64,000 bases of DNA from Carex sylvatica (Eukaryota > Streptophyta > Magnoliopsida > Poales > Cyperaceae): positions 186,001 through 250,000 of the forward strand of contig CAXKVR010000093.1 of NCBI GenBank assembly GCA_964058845.1, in the 5' to 3' direction. A program made the position numbers and the translations under genes. Each line of letters begins with the position of its first letter. Positions within the stretch are counted from its first letter, which is position 1. Positions 1 to 12,910 of the stretch are shown here, piece by piece. The notes below the pieces were generated by a model. It was not told the DNA's origin and made no database searches. It saw nothing but the letters and a program-made list of their open reading frames with translations.

Positions 1-322
1 TTATCAAAATGTTGAACTATAAGATTATACACATGTTATCTGAAATGAGGTTAACATTCTTGCAGAATTGGAGCAATGGAATTTTATTTAATATATACGA
101 AGTCATTTGAAAGATAATTTAATTGTTCATGTCTTTTAATTGCCATTGCTCCATGTCAGAAAAAAGAAAAAACTAACTATAACATAGATCACATAATTAT
201 ATTTTTGATTGGTTGCAGTTTCAAACTTTCAATGTAATTTTTCATCGTTGTCAAACATTTTGTGATGTTGAGAAAAGTCATAATAAAAAGATGGTGATTT
301 CATAGAATAAAAGAGGTCTTAC

Positions 323-3300
323 TCGGGATCCAAATAACCAAAAGTGCCTACTATTCTTGTTGAAACATGAGTGGTTGCGTCACTGTCAAAAGCCCTGGAG
401 AGCCCAAAATCCGCAATCTTTGCCTCGAGATTTGCATTTAAGAGAATGTTGCTGGTCTTGACGTCTCTATGGATAAGTGGTGGATTACAGGCCTTGTGCA
501 AATACTCCAATCCTTCATTTCATTTGTTAATATTTGTAAAAGGATCGCCCAAGTAATTACAGTATGTTTTATTCAGAGTATATTATAGAAACAAATGGAG
601 GAAAATGACAAGAATTGCTTATTTGCAACGAACCTAGTGCAGATTCATATGCAATTCGAAGCCGCTGCTTCCATGAAAGAGGTGCTTCATTATCTACAAT
701 TGATAACGTTATAACCTTATAAGCCGTACTTATTGACATTTCAGCAGCTACTTGTTCGAGAAAAAGAAACGAGAGCAAGTTTAAGTATCATCACCTTTGA
801 GCTTATCATGTAGATTTCCTTCTTGCATGTACTCATACACAAGCGACATGGAATTTTCATCAATGCAATAGCCCATTAATGAGACTAAGTTTTTGTGATG
901 AACTCTCGCCAAATTTTCGGCCTAAAAAATATTTTAAATATTACTATAAGAGACTTTTCAGAAGCTAAAATTTCCAAATATTTGTACAATATAACTGTAC
1001 GTATATATAGCCACAATAGCACACAATGCAATTGTTAAATCGGGTGAGGGATTGTGGTTATTACCTCAGCCAGAAACTCTTTAACCCCTTGTGTAGATGA
1101 TTGAGAGAGCATCTTCACTGCAACTTGGAATCCATTATCCAGGTGACCCAAATACACACTTCCAAATCCTCCTGTTCCGATATTATTCTTGAATCCACTT
1201 GTGATTTTTTTCAGATCATGGTAACTGAATTTGCGGTTCTCAAAATTCAGAAAAATTTGTTCTGCTCCTTTTGATTGTGGTTTCACCTTAGGGTTTTCTC
1301 CTTGTGATATAGTTGCATAATATTTGGCATGGTCATTTTGTAGAGGGCTTGATTCTGAACTTTCATATTCCTTTGGTGCACCTGATTGCTTATCTGTATA
1401 TATCAAATATAATTAGATTAATTTGTACATTTACCTCTCTGATTTGTAAAGTATGTGTAGAGAGAACTAGCTAATTATTTTTGTATAAATGTGGCGATGT
1501 TGATATATAATTGTGAATTCTGATCTTGATGAAGATATTCATCACCTGGTATAATGAAATAAACTATTTCTTATTGTTGTTTCCCAAGTCCCAACACACT
1601 AATAAGGATCCCAAAAGGTAAAAACGTCCATGAATGAAAAAATGCTGAAGGAAATTTGTGGCTTAATATTTTGCACATTAATCAAACATATCAAATGGAG
1701 TTGTAAAGTTATATAGTGTTGTGATTTTGTTACTCAAGAATTAAAAAAAAAAAAAGACAAAAGACAGGACTTACATTTCCTTCTTTTCAACCAAAATACT
1801 GTTGCAATGGCAACTGCAATAACCAGAAGCGGTACTCCCACTGCAATTGCTATTATATTAACATTCTTCTTAGGAGACGGAGGAGGGGATGAAATCATAT
1901 TGTCACCAAACCTATAAGGCAACATATTAAAGATGAATACAAGTACCAGAAGAAATGAGAAATATAACAGCCAACTACATGGTTATCATCCATTTATTCT
2001 GACAAAAAAATTAATGATAAGTTTTGTTATGTTGGTTGATGATTTAGTTTGTATAAATTGAGTTGGGCTAAAATGAGCCATGGCTCATTTTAGCTATTTT
2101 GAAAATTCAAACAACCGATCTGAACCGTTCATCTTGTTCTCCATATTGAAATGTGCTTGGAGACCAAATTTTACATTTTTTGGAATTGTTTTACTATTTA
2201 TTAAGTATTTTTTAAAATTGCTGATCCGATGATCCAGAAAATTTTACTGTTTTATACAGTTCACAGCAAAAAAGTAATTTTCAAAAATGCTTAATAAATA
2301 GTAAACAAATTCCAAAAAATGTAAAATTTGGTTTCCAAGCACATTTCAATATAGAGATCACACTAACGGTTCGGATCGGTCGTTTGGACTTTCAAAATGA
2401 AAATACGGCATGGAGTACAAACGCTTGGTGAGCCATGGCTCACCCAAGTCCATCTCTGTATAAATTAGCTAATGTTGTCTGGAATCCATGATTATAGAAC
2501 ATATATGCTTTCCTTTAATTATTTTCAATCATGCCAGTAAGGGCATTTGACCTTCGTTGCACTTATTGTATGTGTTTCATATAGTTCATATTTCAAGCTA
2601 TAAACTTTAATATCATAAATTATTTGTTTCTCAAAAATTAACATCACAAACTAATAAAATTTCAAAACATTCTACAGCATTGGAGAAACTAGAATGGTCA
2701 GATAACTGCGGAAGAAATAAAAACATTATTACCTATACTCTAGACTTCTATTTTGTTGTTTTTTCAATAGCTCATGAGGAAGGGTGGTCGACAATTTAGG
2801 GTTTCCTCTTATATCCCTGGAAGGTCAGAAAAGTAGAAGCTATTATGAAATACATCAAGAAATTCAGAGGACTATAAAGTTACAAGAAAAACATACAACA
2901 ATTTAAGAGCTGTTAAATTGTCAAGAGAACTAGGTAGAGATCCTGATAAATTGTTGTTAGCCAAGTACCTGAAAAAAATAATAAGGAATTATTAAGTGCA
3001 TGAGTATAATAAAAATGAAACGAACAATATATGTCACCAAACGTTATCAAGATAAAGATTTAGCAGAACATAATATGAAGGAATGAGCATAGAAGGAAAA
3101 ATCAGCTGATCCGGATTGGGATCGGCTGTACCGATTCGATTTCAAGCCGAGTTACACGGTATGTGAATTTTTTTGTCCAATTACAACCGAAACGGTCCGA
3201 TTTCTGTCAAATTTTGGATGAAATGCTCCTATTCTAGTCTAATTTTGGCCGAAGCAGTTTCATTCCAGTCATACCATCGACCGAAATGCACAAATACCAA

Positions 3301-6163
3301 TCTGCAAATAATTTCCTCTCCAGTGTGACTCGAACCAAGGAACTCTTGATTATCAAGCAAGCCAACTGACACCACACTATACTATCTTTTGTCGCTCAAA
3401 TACATAACTAAATTTAAATATAAGTGTTGAAATATTTGCATTATATTGTATTAGTGGATTATTTGATTGTAGTCATTTGTTTAAATATAAATTGTTGAAA
3501 AATTATTTTTTTATCATTTTTTCTCTATTTTTTAGTATAAAACAAGTTTCTGGCAAAAAAGTCTAAGTTTCCGATCTGATTCAGCCGATTTCGACCGATT
3601 TACCTAATTCTGATTTCACGGTCAAAAGACCGATTCCAATTCTGATTCCGATTTTTTCCTTCTATGGATATGAATGCACTTAAACTGTTCTTCACGACTA
3701 TGAAAATTAAAAAAATAATCTGGTTTCTGAGGAACCAAGTTGTTCGGCACACATGACAAGGCCATTATATTTGGTGCTTACGTATAATTAAGAATGGACA
3801 GGTATCGTTGGGATTTGTAATTTATAAGAGACATGTAACTTATGTTGAAGGCACTTACAAATACTCAATAGCAGTTAGATTTCCAATGGAGTCACTTAAT
3901 GGACCAGTCAAAAAGCTAGACGCCAGATTTCTGAAAAATTAAAGAAAATTGTTTAATAATTAGGTATAACTGGTAGCTTCTCTTTCCAAATAAAATATGA
4001 AAAGATATAGTTCACAGGGCTCACAAGCCAATGATTCTTGTAATGTTGGAGGTGTCGGTGGTGCAAGTGATACCAGTCCATAAGAACTTTTTAGGAAGAC
4101 AAGGATCACCACTCCAACCTTTTCTAATATTATGGTACATCTTGACATTATTAATAGCAGCAACTGCATGTATAGAACAGTCAACTTGAGACATAAGATT
4201 CTGAGATATCCAATATCAAGTAACTATACTTATGATTAATAATTAATTTGGATTGATGAAAAAACTTACCATCTGCACCATAAGTGCTAACACCGACAGG
4301 TGCAATTTTATACAGTTCAAATGCATTAAGTAGAGGCGGAAGAGTAGAATTTGAAGTAGCCGCTAGTGAGACAGTGTATTTAGTAAAACCTGATCGCCAG
4401 TGAGAGCTCCATAAGGAAAAGGAAGGCTCCGGAATAGTTGGCTTATCATATGCCTTAATTCCATTGATAACTATATCAAACTCCCTTCGACCGGTTAAAG
4501 GTTTCTGGATCTCATTGAAGTGAAGAATGAAATAATATTCGATGGACTTATCATCACTATACCAATTGATCAGGTTAAGGGGTTCTTTGGTACTTGACGT
4601 GGTAGCAGCTGTCTCCAACACAAGAGAGGGTGTCTTAAATTCGTCATCAGGTTCTACGGTGGAGTTTGTTGAGATCTCATTCCATCCACTTGCGGTGTAG
4701 TTCCACCACCACCGGTCAATCATATCATCAGGGTACCTATATTTCAGAGTAATTAACTGAGCAATGGAGGAAGAAGAAAGAGTTTTTATCACCATATTAT
4801 AGCACTATTTTAATTTACTAGCTTAATTCGTTTTTCATGTTCACACGTTTTTTTATTTAAGCTCATTGCAATAAAATAAATTTCCACAATGGATGAAAAT
4901 AACAAATATGACTATAACTTTACATTTAAACAAAGAAAACTGTCTCAATATATCAACAAATAATTATCAAAATATTACAAAAAAATAAATAATTATAAAA
5001 CCTTCAGTGCTGCTTTATCGTTGAGTAGTATACATTTATAATTCAGCCACAATATCCTATTAAAATCCTAATACAAATGCATTCATGAATAGTTTGTAAG
5101 GAGAATGGGTACTTAATATATAAAACGATACGGTAACTAACTGCAGAATAGAATTAGAGTCAAGTAGGTATCAAATAGATCGTTTCATGTTTTCATAATT
5201 AATACTACTCACCTTCTCCTAAAAAAAAAAAAAAAAAAATACTACTGACCTTACTAACTGTTGGTTGCCTGCTCCAATATTAAGCCTTTTCATCAAAACC
5301 AGGGATTGTGTCGAATTCACAACTGAATAAGTGCCCTTCAATGGCCTCAAGTATAACGAGGAGATAAAAGGATTGCCATTGCCCACATTAACGAGACATA
5401 CTTCCAAGTAATCAGCACTAGCCTCGACCATAATTTCATAATAGTACTCCAAATTTGAATTTACTGTATCCCAAAAGTTTACTCCTAAGTAAATATCAAA
5501 TATTGGAGGTGTATTTAACTTATCGTAGTTGCCATAATTGAATGTTGCCCTTACAAGATATTTAATTCCTGCATTTAAAGATCTAATGGTGTAGCAGTTT
5601 CGGGTTCCAGTTGGAAAATATCTAACCGTAAAATATTCTTTGGCTAGGTTATTAGTGACATATGTCGATGAAATCTGGGAATAGTTTCCTGTATCAATGT
5701 ACTGCTCATCTGAGACATACTTTAATCCTGTTCCACTGTCATCATAGCTAGAATTTGCGGGAAGCCCACAGTCAATACTCAGAAAGCCTGAAAAAGGAAT
5801 AAAACTACCTCATGTTATTTTCAACAAATTGATTGAAAATCAATCTCGGCCAATATACTAATAATGCTAATAACGGAATTGATAAAGCGGTTATTAACAA
5901 GAAATTATTTTCGCTAGCTTATCGGATAAGAATATAGATAAGAAAACTTATTTTTGTTATCTTATGAAGTAATTAAGATTGAAGATAAGAATTATTGCGT
6001 ACTCGTTATCCTATAAGTAATTGATGGATATAAAATCTGATATGATTATTTTTATTCAAACATTGAGAGAGAGAGAGAGAGAGTTACCGTTAGGATCGAG
6101 CTGGCTATGAACTTGAATGATAACTGCGAATATTTGCAGAAGAATTATGCGCCACAGAACCAT
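323..6163 (-). CDS. Malectin-like LRR receptor kinase, 3' end off window
   Basis: Plasma-membrane receptor-like kinase of the LRR-I/malectin-like class (SIRK/FRK1-like). Twelve exons with GT-AG borders read in one frame: 6163-6088, 5787-5250, 4736-4270, 4184-4025, 3930-3859, 2968-2897, 2816-2733, 1911-1775, 1393-1065, 921-795, 693-634 and 512-323, giving about 770 residues. In order: a hydrophobic signal peptide (1-22), a malectin-like domain (about 28-345, with SIDCGLP and [14 protein letters not shown]), two 72-nt LRR exons, a transmembrane helix (about 507-531) and a kinase. The kinase shows the glycine loop [11 protein letters not shown] (from 608), VAVK (K629), HRDVKTSN (D724) and DFG (742-744), so it is an RD kinase. 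The last exon ends at LDPE in the activation segment; about 110-120 residues should follow left of base 1. I see no frame break. The start was chosen because exon 1 encodes the signal peptide and lies just downstream of a TATA box. Ligand unknown. Exon borders are inferred by eye. Confidence 0.88.
2060..2456. mobile_element. Foldback Mutator-like MITE in receptor-kinase intron 7
   Basis: The two arms are complementary along most of their length (GAGTTGGGCT at the left; GAGATGGACTTGGG on the reverse of the right end). Each arm contains the near-palindrome TGAGCCATGGCTCA. The element is flanked on both sides by TGTATAAATT (2050-2059 and 2457-2466), a 9-10 bp TSD as made by Mutator-like elements. 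It has no coding capacity. Its arms resemble the foldback elements near 8.2 kb and 15.8 kb. Confidence 0.75.
3088..3666. mobile_element. Non-autonomous hAT element, CATAGAAGG family, in receptor-kinase intron 5
   Basis: The ends are inverted (CATAGAAGGAAAAATC at the left; the same with one extra A on the reverse of the right). Subterminal DNA is rich in GATCGG/CCGAT words. The interior matches the elements at 37896 and 40901. Flanking 8-mers match at only 5 of 8 positions, so the target duplication has decayed. No ORF of note. Confidence 0.65.
6064..6083. repeat. GA microsatellite in first intron of the receptor kinase
   Basis: About nine GA units next to the exon 1 splice donor. On the sense strand this is a CT run a few bases into the intron. 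Confidence 0.8.
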
Positions 6164-6223
6164 TCTTCTCAAGGAGGCTAAAAAGATGCGTTTCTTTCCC
6201 TTTAAATCACTGAGGAAGGCTAC

Positions 6224-6230
6224 TTTTATA
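6224..6230 (-). promoter_or_regulatory. TATA box of the receptor kinase
   Basis: TATAAAA on the minus strand, about 60 bp upstream of the receptor kinase ATG. The spacing suits a short 5' UTR. Confidence 0.5.
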
Positions 6231-6239
6231 CTGCAACAG

Positions 6240-7736
6240 TTTTTCTTAAATAAATTATGATTGATTTATTAAAAATAGAAAATGAAAATTTGACGTGCAA
6301 AAGAAAACGTGCATTAATTAATTAATGACAATATGTAATACTTTGACGTATTATTCTATATAACAGACAGAAGAGGGATTGTATCTTCATATCCCTCAAG
6401 CATATATACCAACTAATTGTTCTGACCTAACGGTTATCAATCCTCGCTGGTGTGAGGAAATAAAAAATATGGCTGGGAGGTGCTTGTTTCTGTCCGCTCT
6501 TACCAAACATGACGCATTGAATCAAGTGGCCTTGTTGCTTAAAACATGGTTTTGAAAAGTCTAAGTCTGTTCTGCGCACATGGTTTTAGTTTGACATCAA
6601 TGAATTGATCAGCGCACATGGCCTTATCTAAGAAATCCAACTTGTACATCAATTACTATGATATTGTCATTGAATATAACCATTTATTTGTCAAAAAGAT
6701 AAACAAATAAAAGATGACATGAATATATATATATACCATTTTAATTTCCAAAACATGGTAGCCTTACTCTATATATATAATATATATAATATAGTTTTCT
6801 AATATATTCAAGTGAAAATCACTTATTTCTCAAAAAGATAAACAAAGAAAAGATGACATGATTCCAGACGAGCCCTCCAATAAAATATTCATATATGATA
6901 TTATGGAGAACGGAGTAGGTCAGATGCCCATCATACCTACTTTTGGGTCCAATGAGCTCCAAACTATCCGATCATCTTTTAATTAGATCTGTGCGCACAA
7001 AAAATTGAAGTAGAGGCGTAAGAATTTTAAAGCGGACCACACGCATCATGAAGCAAATCGGACGGTGATTGAGCCATCGAACCAATGTCTGATGGGCATC
7101 AAACCGAAGTTTTTTCAAGAAATTAAATTATAAAAATTATATATTGAGAGGAATAAGGCTTTTCTCCCAAAATAATCATTTACAAATGCACTCCAATCAA
7201 ACAGAGTGAAGATCTCACAAACTAGATTTAATGTCAAAAATAAGTTGTTTGAATAATATTATGAACACAACATTTATTAGTCGTTCTAAATTTGATTGTG
7301 TTTGTTGAATATTGACAGTACTGTGAAATGAATCTCTAAGTTCCACACATTGATTTGGTTATTTGAAATTTACCAATTATTAAACAAAATAACAGATTGA
7401 TGGAACACTATATATTTTTTATTTTATTGTATATTATTATTCGACAACCAATCATAGCACACCTTCGATGATTGAACAGACCAACCAATCGATATTATTA
7501 ATAATTGAGTCACAAGAGTTATTAATTTGGTCACAAGACTAATTAATAGGAATAATTGAACAGACCAACCAATCGATATTATTAACATTATCTCTTGGAA
7601 CATTACAATTTTAGTTAATAATTGAGTAGCTTAGAATTCACACCTTCCTATTTAATTAATTAACAACGGGTAAATGCATATGGTTGAAATGAATAATTGA
7701 CCGTCTAAGAATTATTGAAAATTAACGAAGTGCATT
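6240..7736. other. Intergenic DNA upstream of the receptor kinase, with an 84-bp direct repeat
   Basis: No gene recognised. A 30-bp block containing GAACAGACCAACCAATCGAT occurs at 7471-7500 and again at 7555-7584, a partial tandem duplication with an 84-bp period. The remainder is AT-rich and unstructured. Confidence 0.6.
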
Positions 7737-8142
7737 ATGATTATGAAATGGGCAGCGAGCTGTGTAATCTCGTGCTCGCTCCTTCTAATGAAGGGCACCG
7801 CAAGAAACAAAGTAGGATTCAAAGTATTTGAAAGGAGATCGTCACCAATATACTTCAAATGGCGCTTTTTTTTTTGTTTTCTGAAAATAGTACTACTTGG
7901 GGCAATCACGTACTTACTTTGTTGGTCTTTCATCAATCGAACTTTAATTTGAAGTTCGTTGTGGAAATTGGACAAAGCATAGCTTTGATTAGGCATGCTA
8001 TTGTAATGGATCGGGCACATATTTATGCTAGCTAATTACGATTTCGCAAGGTTGGGTATTTGTTTTGTATTAAAAAAATAATATTTTCGAAATAATGTAT
8101 TGCAAACACAAATTACACTCAATAATCTAATATATAATATAA

Positions 8143-8375
8143 TAGAAGGAGGTTGGCTACTATGCTTATATAAGCATATCTCCACATGCTTATTACTCAT
8201 TTTTGTATTTTTAATGTTCAAATGGTCGATCTGAACCGTTAGATGTGATCTCTATATTGAAATGTGCTTGGAGACCAAATTTTACATTTTTCTGAATTCT
8301 GTTACTATTTATTAAACTACTTTGAATATCGCTGATCCAACGGTGGCTTAACAAAACAGTAAAATCAGAAAATAG
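8143..8375. mobile_element. Truncated foldback MITE
   Basis: One arm and centre of the foldback family seen at 2060-2456. The shared core includes AAATGTGCTTGGAGACCAAA. The second arm is missing and the sequence runs into a malectin-gene fragment. Confidence 0.55.
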
Positions 8376-8410
8376 AAAGGATTTGTTGTAGCAGTTTCGA
8401 GTCAAGGATC

Positions 8411-8623
8411 TCATGGTGTGTAGCAGTTTCGAGTTCCAGTTGGAAAATATCTAACAGTGTTAAATTCTCCGGAAAGATTTGTTGAAATATCAGAATTATT
8501 TCCTATATCGATGAATTGCTTATCGGAAACATACTTTATATTCTTTGCATTGTCAACATAGCTAGAATCCTGTATCGATGAATCCTGCGGTATCTCATAC
8601 CCATGCCCCTTCAATTCATACAC
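8411..8623 (-). pseudogene. Malectin-like domain fragment of a second receptor kinase
   Basis: About 70 residues read without a stop. They match the N-terminal third of the malectin domain in the receptor kinase at 323-6163: a DSSYVDN stretch, then YVSDKQFIDIGN, then [13 protein letters not shown]. The conserved start (IDCG) and everything after the tyrosine are missing. An extra DSSIQDSSY repeat sits near the front. No signal-peptide exon or kinase exon follows. The orientation is the same as the intact gene, so this is probably the residue of a tandem paralogue removed by deletion and transposon insertion. Confidence 0.75.
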
Positions 8624-8673
8624 AATTATTTTTAGCTATCTACTTTTATTTGAAATCGCCTTGTAATTTGAAT

Positions 8674-10947
8674 TCATACATGTCCATGATCTGCAGGTGC
8701 TGGTAGGGTATCAACTACGAATTCTCCTGGCTTGATATAAGTCCTCCATCCAGAGCTCTCATATAACCAACTCGATACTGGATCTGAGCCTTGAAATACA
8801 GGTGGCTTTGGGTATGGATCGGTACCCATAGGAGTACTCTCATTTGCTGGATACTCTTTCCAAACACGTGGAACCTCCGCCTCATCCATCATGGCAAGCG
8901 CACGGTATTCAAAATCATTATCCCTGCAAAGACATATACCTAGTCTCATTTTGCCCTTACCAATTTGACAAAGACCTTTGGTGAATAATGTTCGAACGCC
9001 GTGTGCCAACTCTCCCATCCCACGCAATGTCTGTAGACATAATTGAAATATAAGAAATGATATCTAATAAATAATTTATAAATTTTAGAGTTAGAAATGT
9101 TTACATTTCAAACAAATGTCGGTCCGCTGGGAATGTATCTATTTTGAATGCTCATCTCTTGGTACCGAAACATTACGATACATCCCCTCTATGTGCTGAC
9201 CAAACAAGTAGACACATGCCATGCCATACCATTCTTCTGGTACCATTTTCGATATCTTATAAGGTCATCCACGTCAAACGAATGAGCTTCTTCGTGCACA
9301 TGCTGTACGTATTGTGTTGCATTCCTCACATGCCGGTGATGCACATCTGACCAGTTCGCATTCCTCCTTGAGCCCTATTTCAATCTGTTTACAATATTAT
9401 TAAAATAAGTAAGTAAATAAGTAAATAAGTATATTAAAATAAATAAACCACAGAAATACTGCGAATATTACTTGTGCAGCTCTCTGTGCTTGTGCTGATG
9501 TAGAGGAGACGGTGGCGGGATCTCTTGAAATCTTCCAAACTGTCTCATGCAGCTATCAAGATTATGGTGCTCCACAATACAATAAAAAATAAGAGGACCG
9601 CGGTACAAGTAGTACAGCTAATAAATTTGTAGTTGCAATGTTAGTTACAATTTATAATTACGATTACATAAATAAATAAATAAATGTACGACGTTATTAC
9701 AATGTACCTGGTCCGTCCGAGTTACTCTCAAAAGCTTGTGGTAAACATATGTGTATGGCTCCCACTCAACCACGTTCTCTGTCAGTTGCTGAAACTGGTT
9801 GCACGGGATACTTGGACCAGCAATTTTTGCATGCAACGAGTTCTTGAAGTTATGTGGGCCTTTCAATAGATCAGCAAAAGCTGGGCATGTGTATTCTGTT
9901 GTCGCGCCCCATGTCGATTGTGGCTGATCCACCGGCCAGTGAATTTGAAATCGGCTCCACGACCAGTGTTGTAGAAGCATAGTGGGACCATGCATAGAGT
10001 GACAGGAAGGAACAGATACAAGGCATAGATTTTGGTATAAATATCCAGGAACGGCTCCTCCCCAGTTGTAATTTCTCGGATTGTCCAACTCGTTCACCAT
10101 ATTGAGATACCATAGCGGTACCCTGTTCCCGCTACTGTCAGAAAATATGGTACTCCCTAATATCTCTAAAATAAATGCACAGAGATACCTAATCGCCAAT
10201 GTTAGAATGTGAGTACATTATTGAAAATGCAAAATATGAATAGAGTTTAAAAAAAAATTACTAACCACTTCACTGTTTGTTTATTCGCTCCTTCGGGCAA
10301 TGTTTCGAAACGCGCACGGAGGGCCTTTTTCAACAGAAGTACATCAGATATTTTTTCATTGGCATCTTTTTCCCTTGTTTTCATTAACCCCTTCATTTCA
10401 TGATCTTGGATGCCTAGCAACTCATACAAACGGCCTTGCATACTCCTCGAATCTGTAATTTTTGTTATCGGATCTCCCGAGATAGGCAGATCCCATAAAC
10501 AACTCACATTCTCCAGAGTAACTGTAATCTATTTGACTTGTCAGTAAGAATTTAAAACAAAAAAATATTTGAATTAGTTAATACCTATCATCTCTCCGAA
10601 AGGAAGATGAAAGGTGTGCGTCTCTGGACGCCACCGCTCGATAAGTCATGAATCAGAGCTGAATCGAGGGCGATATCAGGCATTATTGCGATTTGATATA
10701 AGCCCATTCGAATTAAAAATGGTGCGTACTTGTTGTGAATTTTGTAATGACGTCGATAGTATTTCATGGTTATAATACCATCACTCTAAATTAGGTAAAA
10801 AAATCAATTACAATATAGTTTGAGGAGATACCGAGTTATGAAAAACCAAATAAGTAAATACTTACCTCCCTAGAAGTCTCAGATACTCTGTGATTGGCGT
10901 GAGTTATCCACAACAAGTTGCTAAACGTATGCCCAAGTACTTCGTCT
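8674..10947 (-). pseudogene. Plant mobile domain (PMD) protein pseudogene
   Basis: Exon-like pieces in order on the minus strand match the PMD family (also called MAIN-like or PP7-long-homologue), which is often carried by transposons: 10945-10870 (EVLGHTFSNLLWITHANHR), about 10780-10590 (ending ERWRPETHTFHLPFGEM), about 10530-10260 (TVTLENVSCLWDLPISGDP), about 10194-9708 (RYLCAFILEILGSTIF, later WGATTEYTCPAFADLL), about 9620-9480 (EHHNLDSCMRQFGRFQEIPP), 9360-9140 and 9027-8674. A one-base deletion near 10641 breaks the frame just before ERWRPETH. A stop interrupts the block near 9195. The domain order is complete, so this was a full gene that decayed. The domain's molecular role is poorly known; some family members act in gene silencing and meristem maintenance. 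Confidence 0.75.
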
Positions 10948-10954
10948 GCCAAAA

Positions 10955-11540
10955 TTCGAACAATATTCAAAATTATTCTAAACAATCTTAATTTTTTTTA
11001 ATTATTCAAGACTATTTTGACGTTTTCTAAATTATTCCATACTATTTTGAAATTTTCTAAATTATTCTAAACTATTTTTAAAACTATTTTGAAAATTTCT
11101 AAATTATTCTAAACCATTTTCTAATTTTCTAAGTTAATAGGACAATATTCAAAACCATATTGGAATTTTATAAATTATTCTAAACCATTTTGGAATGTTC
11201 TAAAAAAACTAAATTATTCGGACAATATTCTAAATCATTTGAAATCAACTAATTAAATTATACTATAAATAAAAAAATAAAAAAAAATACCTGGATCAAA
11301 GAGCCGATCGGATAGGACAGTCGGAGCTTCGAAGGGGATCCGAAAAGAATAGAAGTTTCTAAAAAAAATTCTAAATCATTTTAGAATTTCTAAATTATTC
11401 TAAATTATTTTGGAATTTTCTAAATTATTCTAAACCATTTTGAAATTTCTAAAAATTCTAAATTATTCCAAAATAAACTAATTAATTATATTATAAATTA
11501 AAATTAAAATTAAAAAAATAAAAATACCTGCATCGAAGAA
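10955..11540. repeat. AT-rich tandem repeats with a larger duplicated unit
   Basis: Repeats of about 30 bp built on TTCTAAATTATTCTAAAC. They are arranged in two larger units, each ending in a less AT-rich segment (GATCAAAGAGCCGATCGG at about 11293; GATCGAAGAACCGATCAG, approximate, at about 11531). No coding content. The block lies just upstream of the PMD pseudogene. Confidence 0.6.
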
Positions 11541-11745
11541 CCGATCAGTCAGACAGTTAGAGCTCCGACAATTGAACAATCTTCCAATTGAGAGATTTAG
11601 AAAATGGAAAGTGTGTGGGAAAGAGAGGGACCGGACGGCTTTTGTATGCAAATTCTAATACCGCAAAAAAAAATTGCGCTATTGGATCTCTGTTACCACA
11701 AAAAAATTGCGGTATTGGTAGTTTTGGAAATACATCCCCCGAGTG

Positions 11746-11925
11746 TAGGGCTGCAAACGAACCGAACCGAATCGAATCGGACCTAGTTCGAATTCGAATT
11801 CGAAATTATTTCGAATCGAACCCAATTCGAAATTGAAATATATTTCAAATCTAAAAGGTCAATTCGAATTCGATTCGGTATAATTCGAACTAGTTCGATT
11901 TGATTCGAAATTAGTTCGAAATTGA
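11746..11925. mobile_element. hAT-type terminus (fragment)
   Basis: TAGGGCTGCAAACGAACCGA is a typical plant hAT left end, followed by subterminal TTCGAAT words. No right end with a matching 8-bp duplication was found, so the element is truncated. Confidence 0.5.
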
Positions 11926-12910
11926 AAGCTTAAAGGAAAAGAGAAAACTTAAACTGAAAGGTTAAAGGTTAAAGGGAAATAAATCTGCTGCGATTTCATG
12001 AAAGAAGATCGATTTTAAAGTTTAAATTGAGCACGCGTAAACGAATTGAGTTAAATAAAATTATAGTTAACTCGGGCTGAGTCCTCAAGAAGGGCACCAC
12101 AAGAAAGAAAGCAAGATTCAAAGTATTTTGCAAGGAGATAGTGACACATTTATGGCATGACATGCATGTGTTATATATTCAAGTATTTGTGTCTACTTTC
12201 AACAATTGATACATTTCAGTGCAATTACTCGAGATGGACAGCGATGCACTGTGACAAGATGATCTCAGCATTATTGTTTTCATTTTTAATCTTTTTTCCT
12301 TCTTTAAACATCATAGACTAGTACAGAATAACAAATTAACCACGGTCAAAAATTAAAATTACTCACGGATTCTCTACCGTGAGTAATGTGGACGTTTGTA
12401 AAAGTGAAGGTTTATAACCACGGTTGCCGAACCGTGACAAAATTAGCGCTCCAATCTGATTACCCACGGATTAGCGTTTCATTTCACCTTTATAGACACA
12501 CCCTTTATCCACGGTTAACTCATTTCACCTTTTAGCCACACCCTTTCTCCAACCTGATTAGCGTTTCATTTCACCCTTTTAGCGACACCCTTCATCCACG
12601 GCTAAATCATTTCACCCTTTTAGCCACACCCTTAACAGTGGTTGTTCTTTTAGCCCAAATTTAGTTTTAATACTACTATCCATTTTTCATGACTAACAAT
12701 ATCAATATTTAGTAGCAATTGCAAATACCAAAAATCACGCAATTTGAACAAAATATCATTACATAATTCTATTTAGAGTTAGATAATATCAATATTTTCA
12801 TAAACACTTCCCTACACTATATTATAACCCACATACCTAAATTAGACAGTTAAATAGTAAGAATTACAAAGTATTTAGAACTATAACTAAAATTAAGTAT
12901 TTACAGCTAA

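Noticed and set aside
7737..7952. 71-codon hydrophobic ORF on the + strand
   Set aside because: It lies in AT-rich DNA, partly overlaps a dispersed direct repeat, and shows no recognisable family or conserved structure.
8674..10947. PMD blocks considered as an active gene
   Set aside because: The frame breaks near 10641 and a stop near 9195 interrupt conserved blocks.
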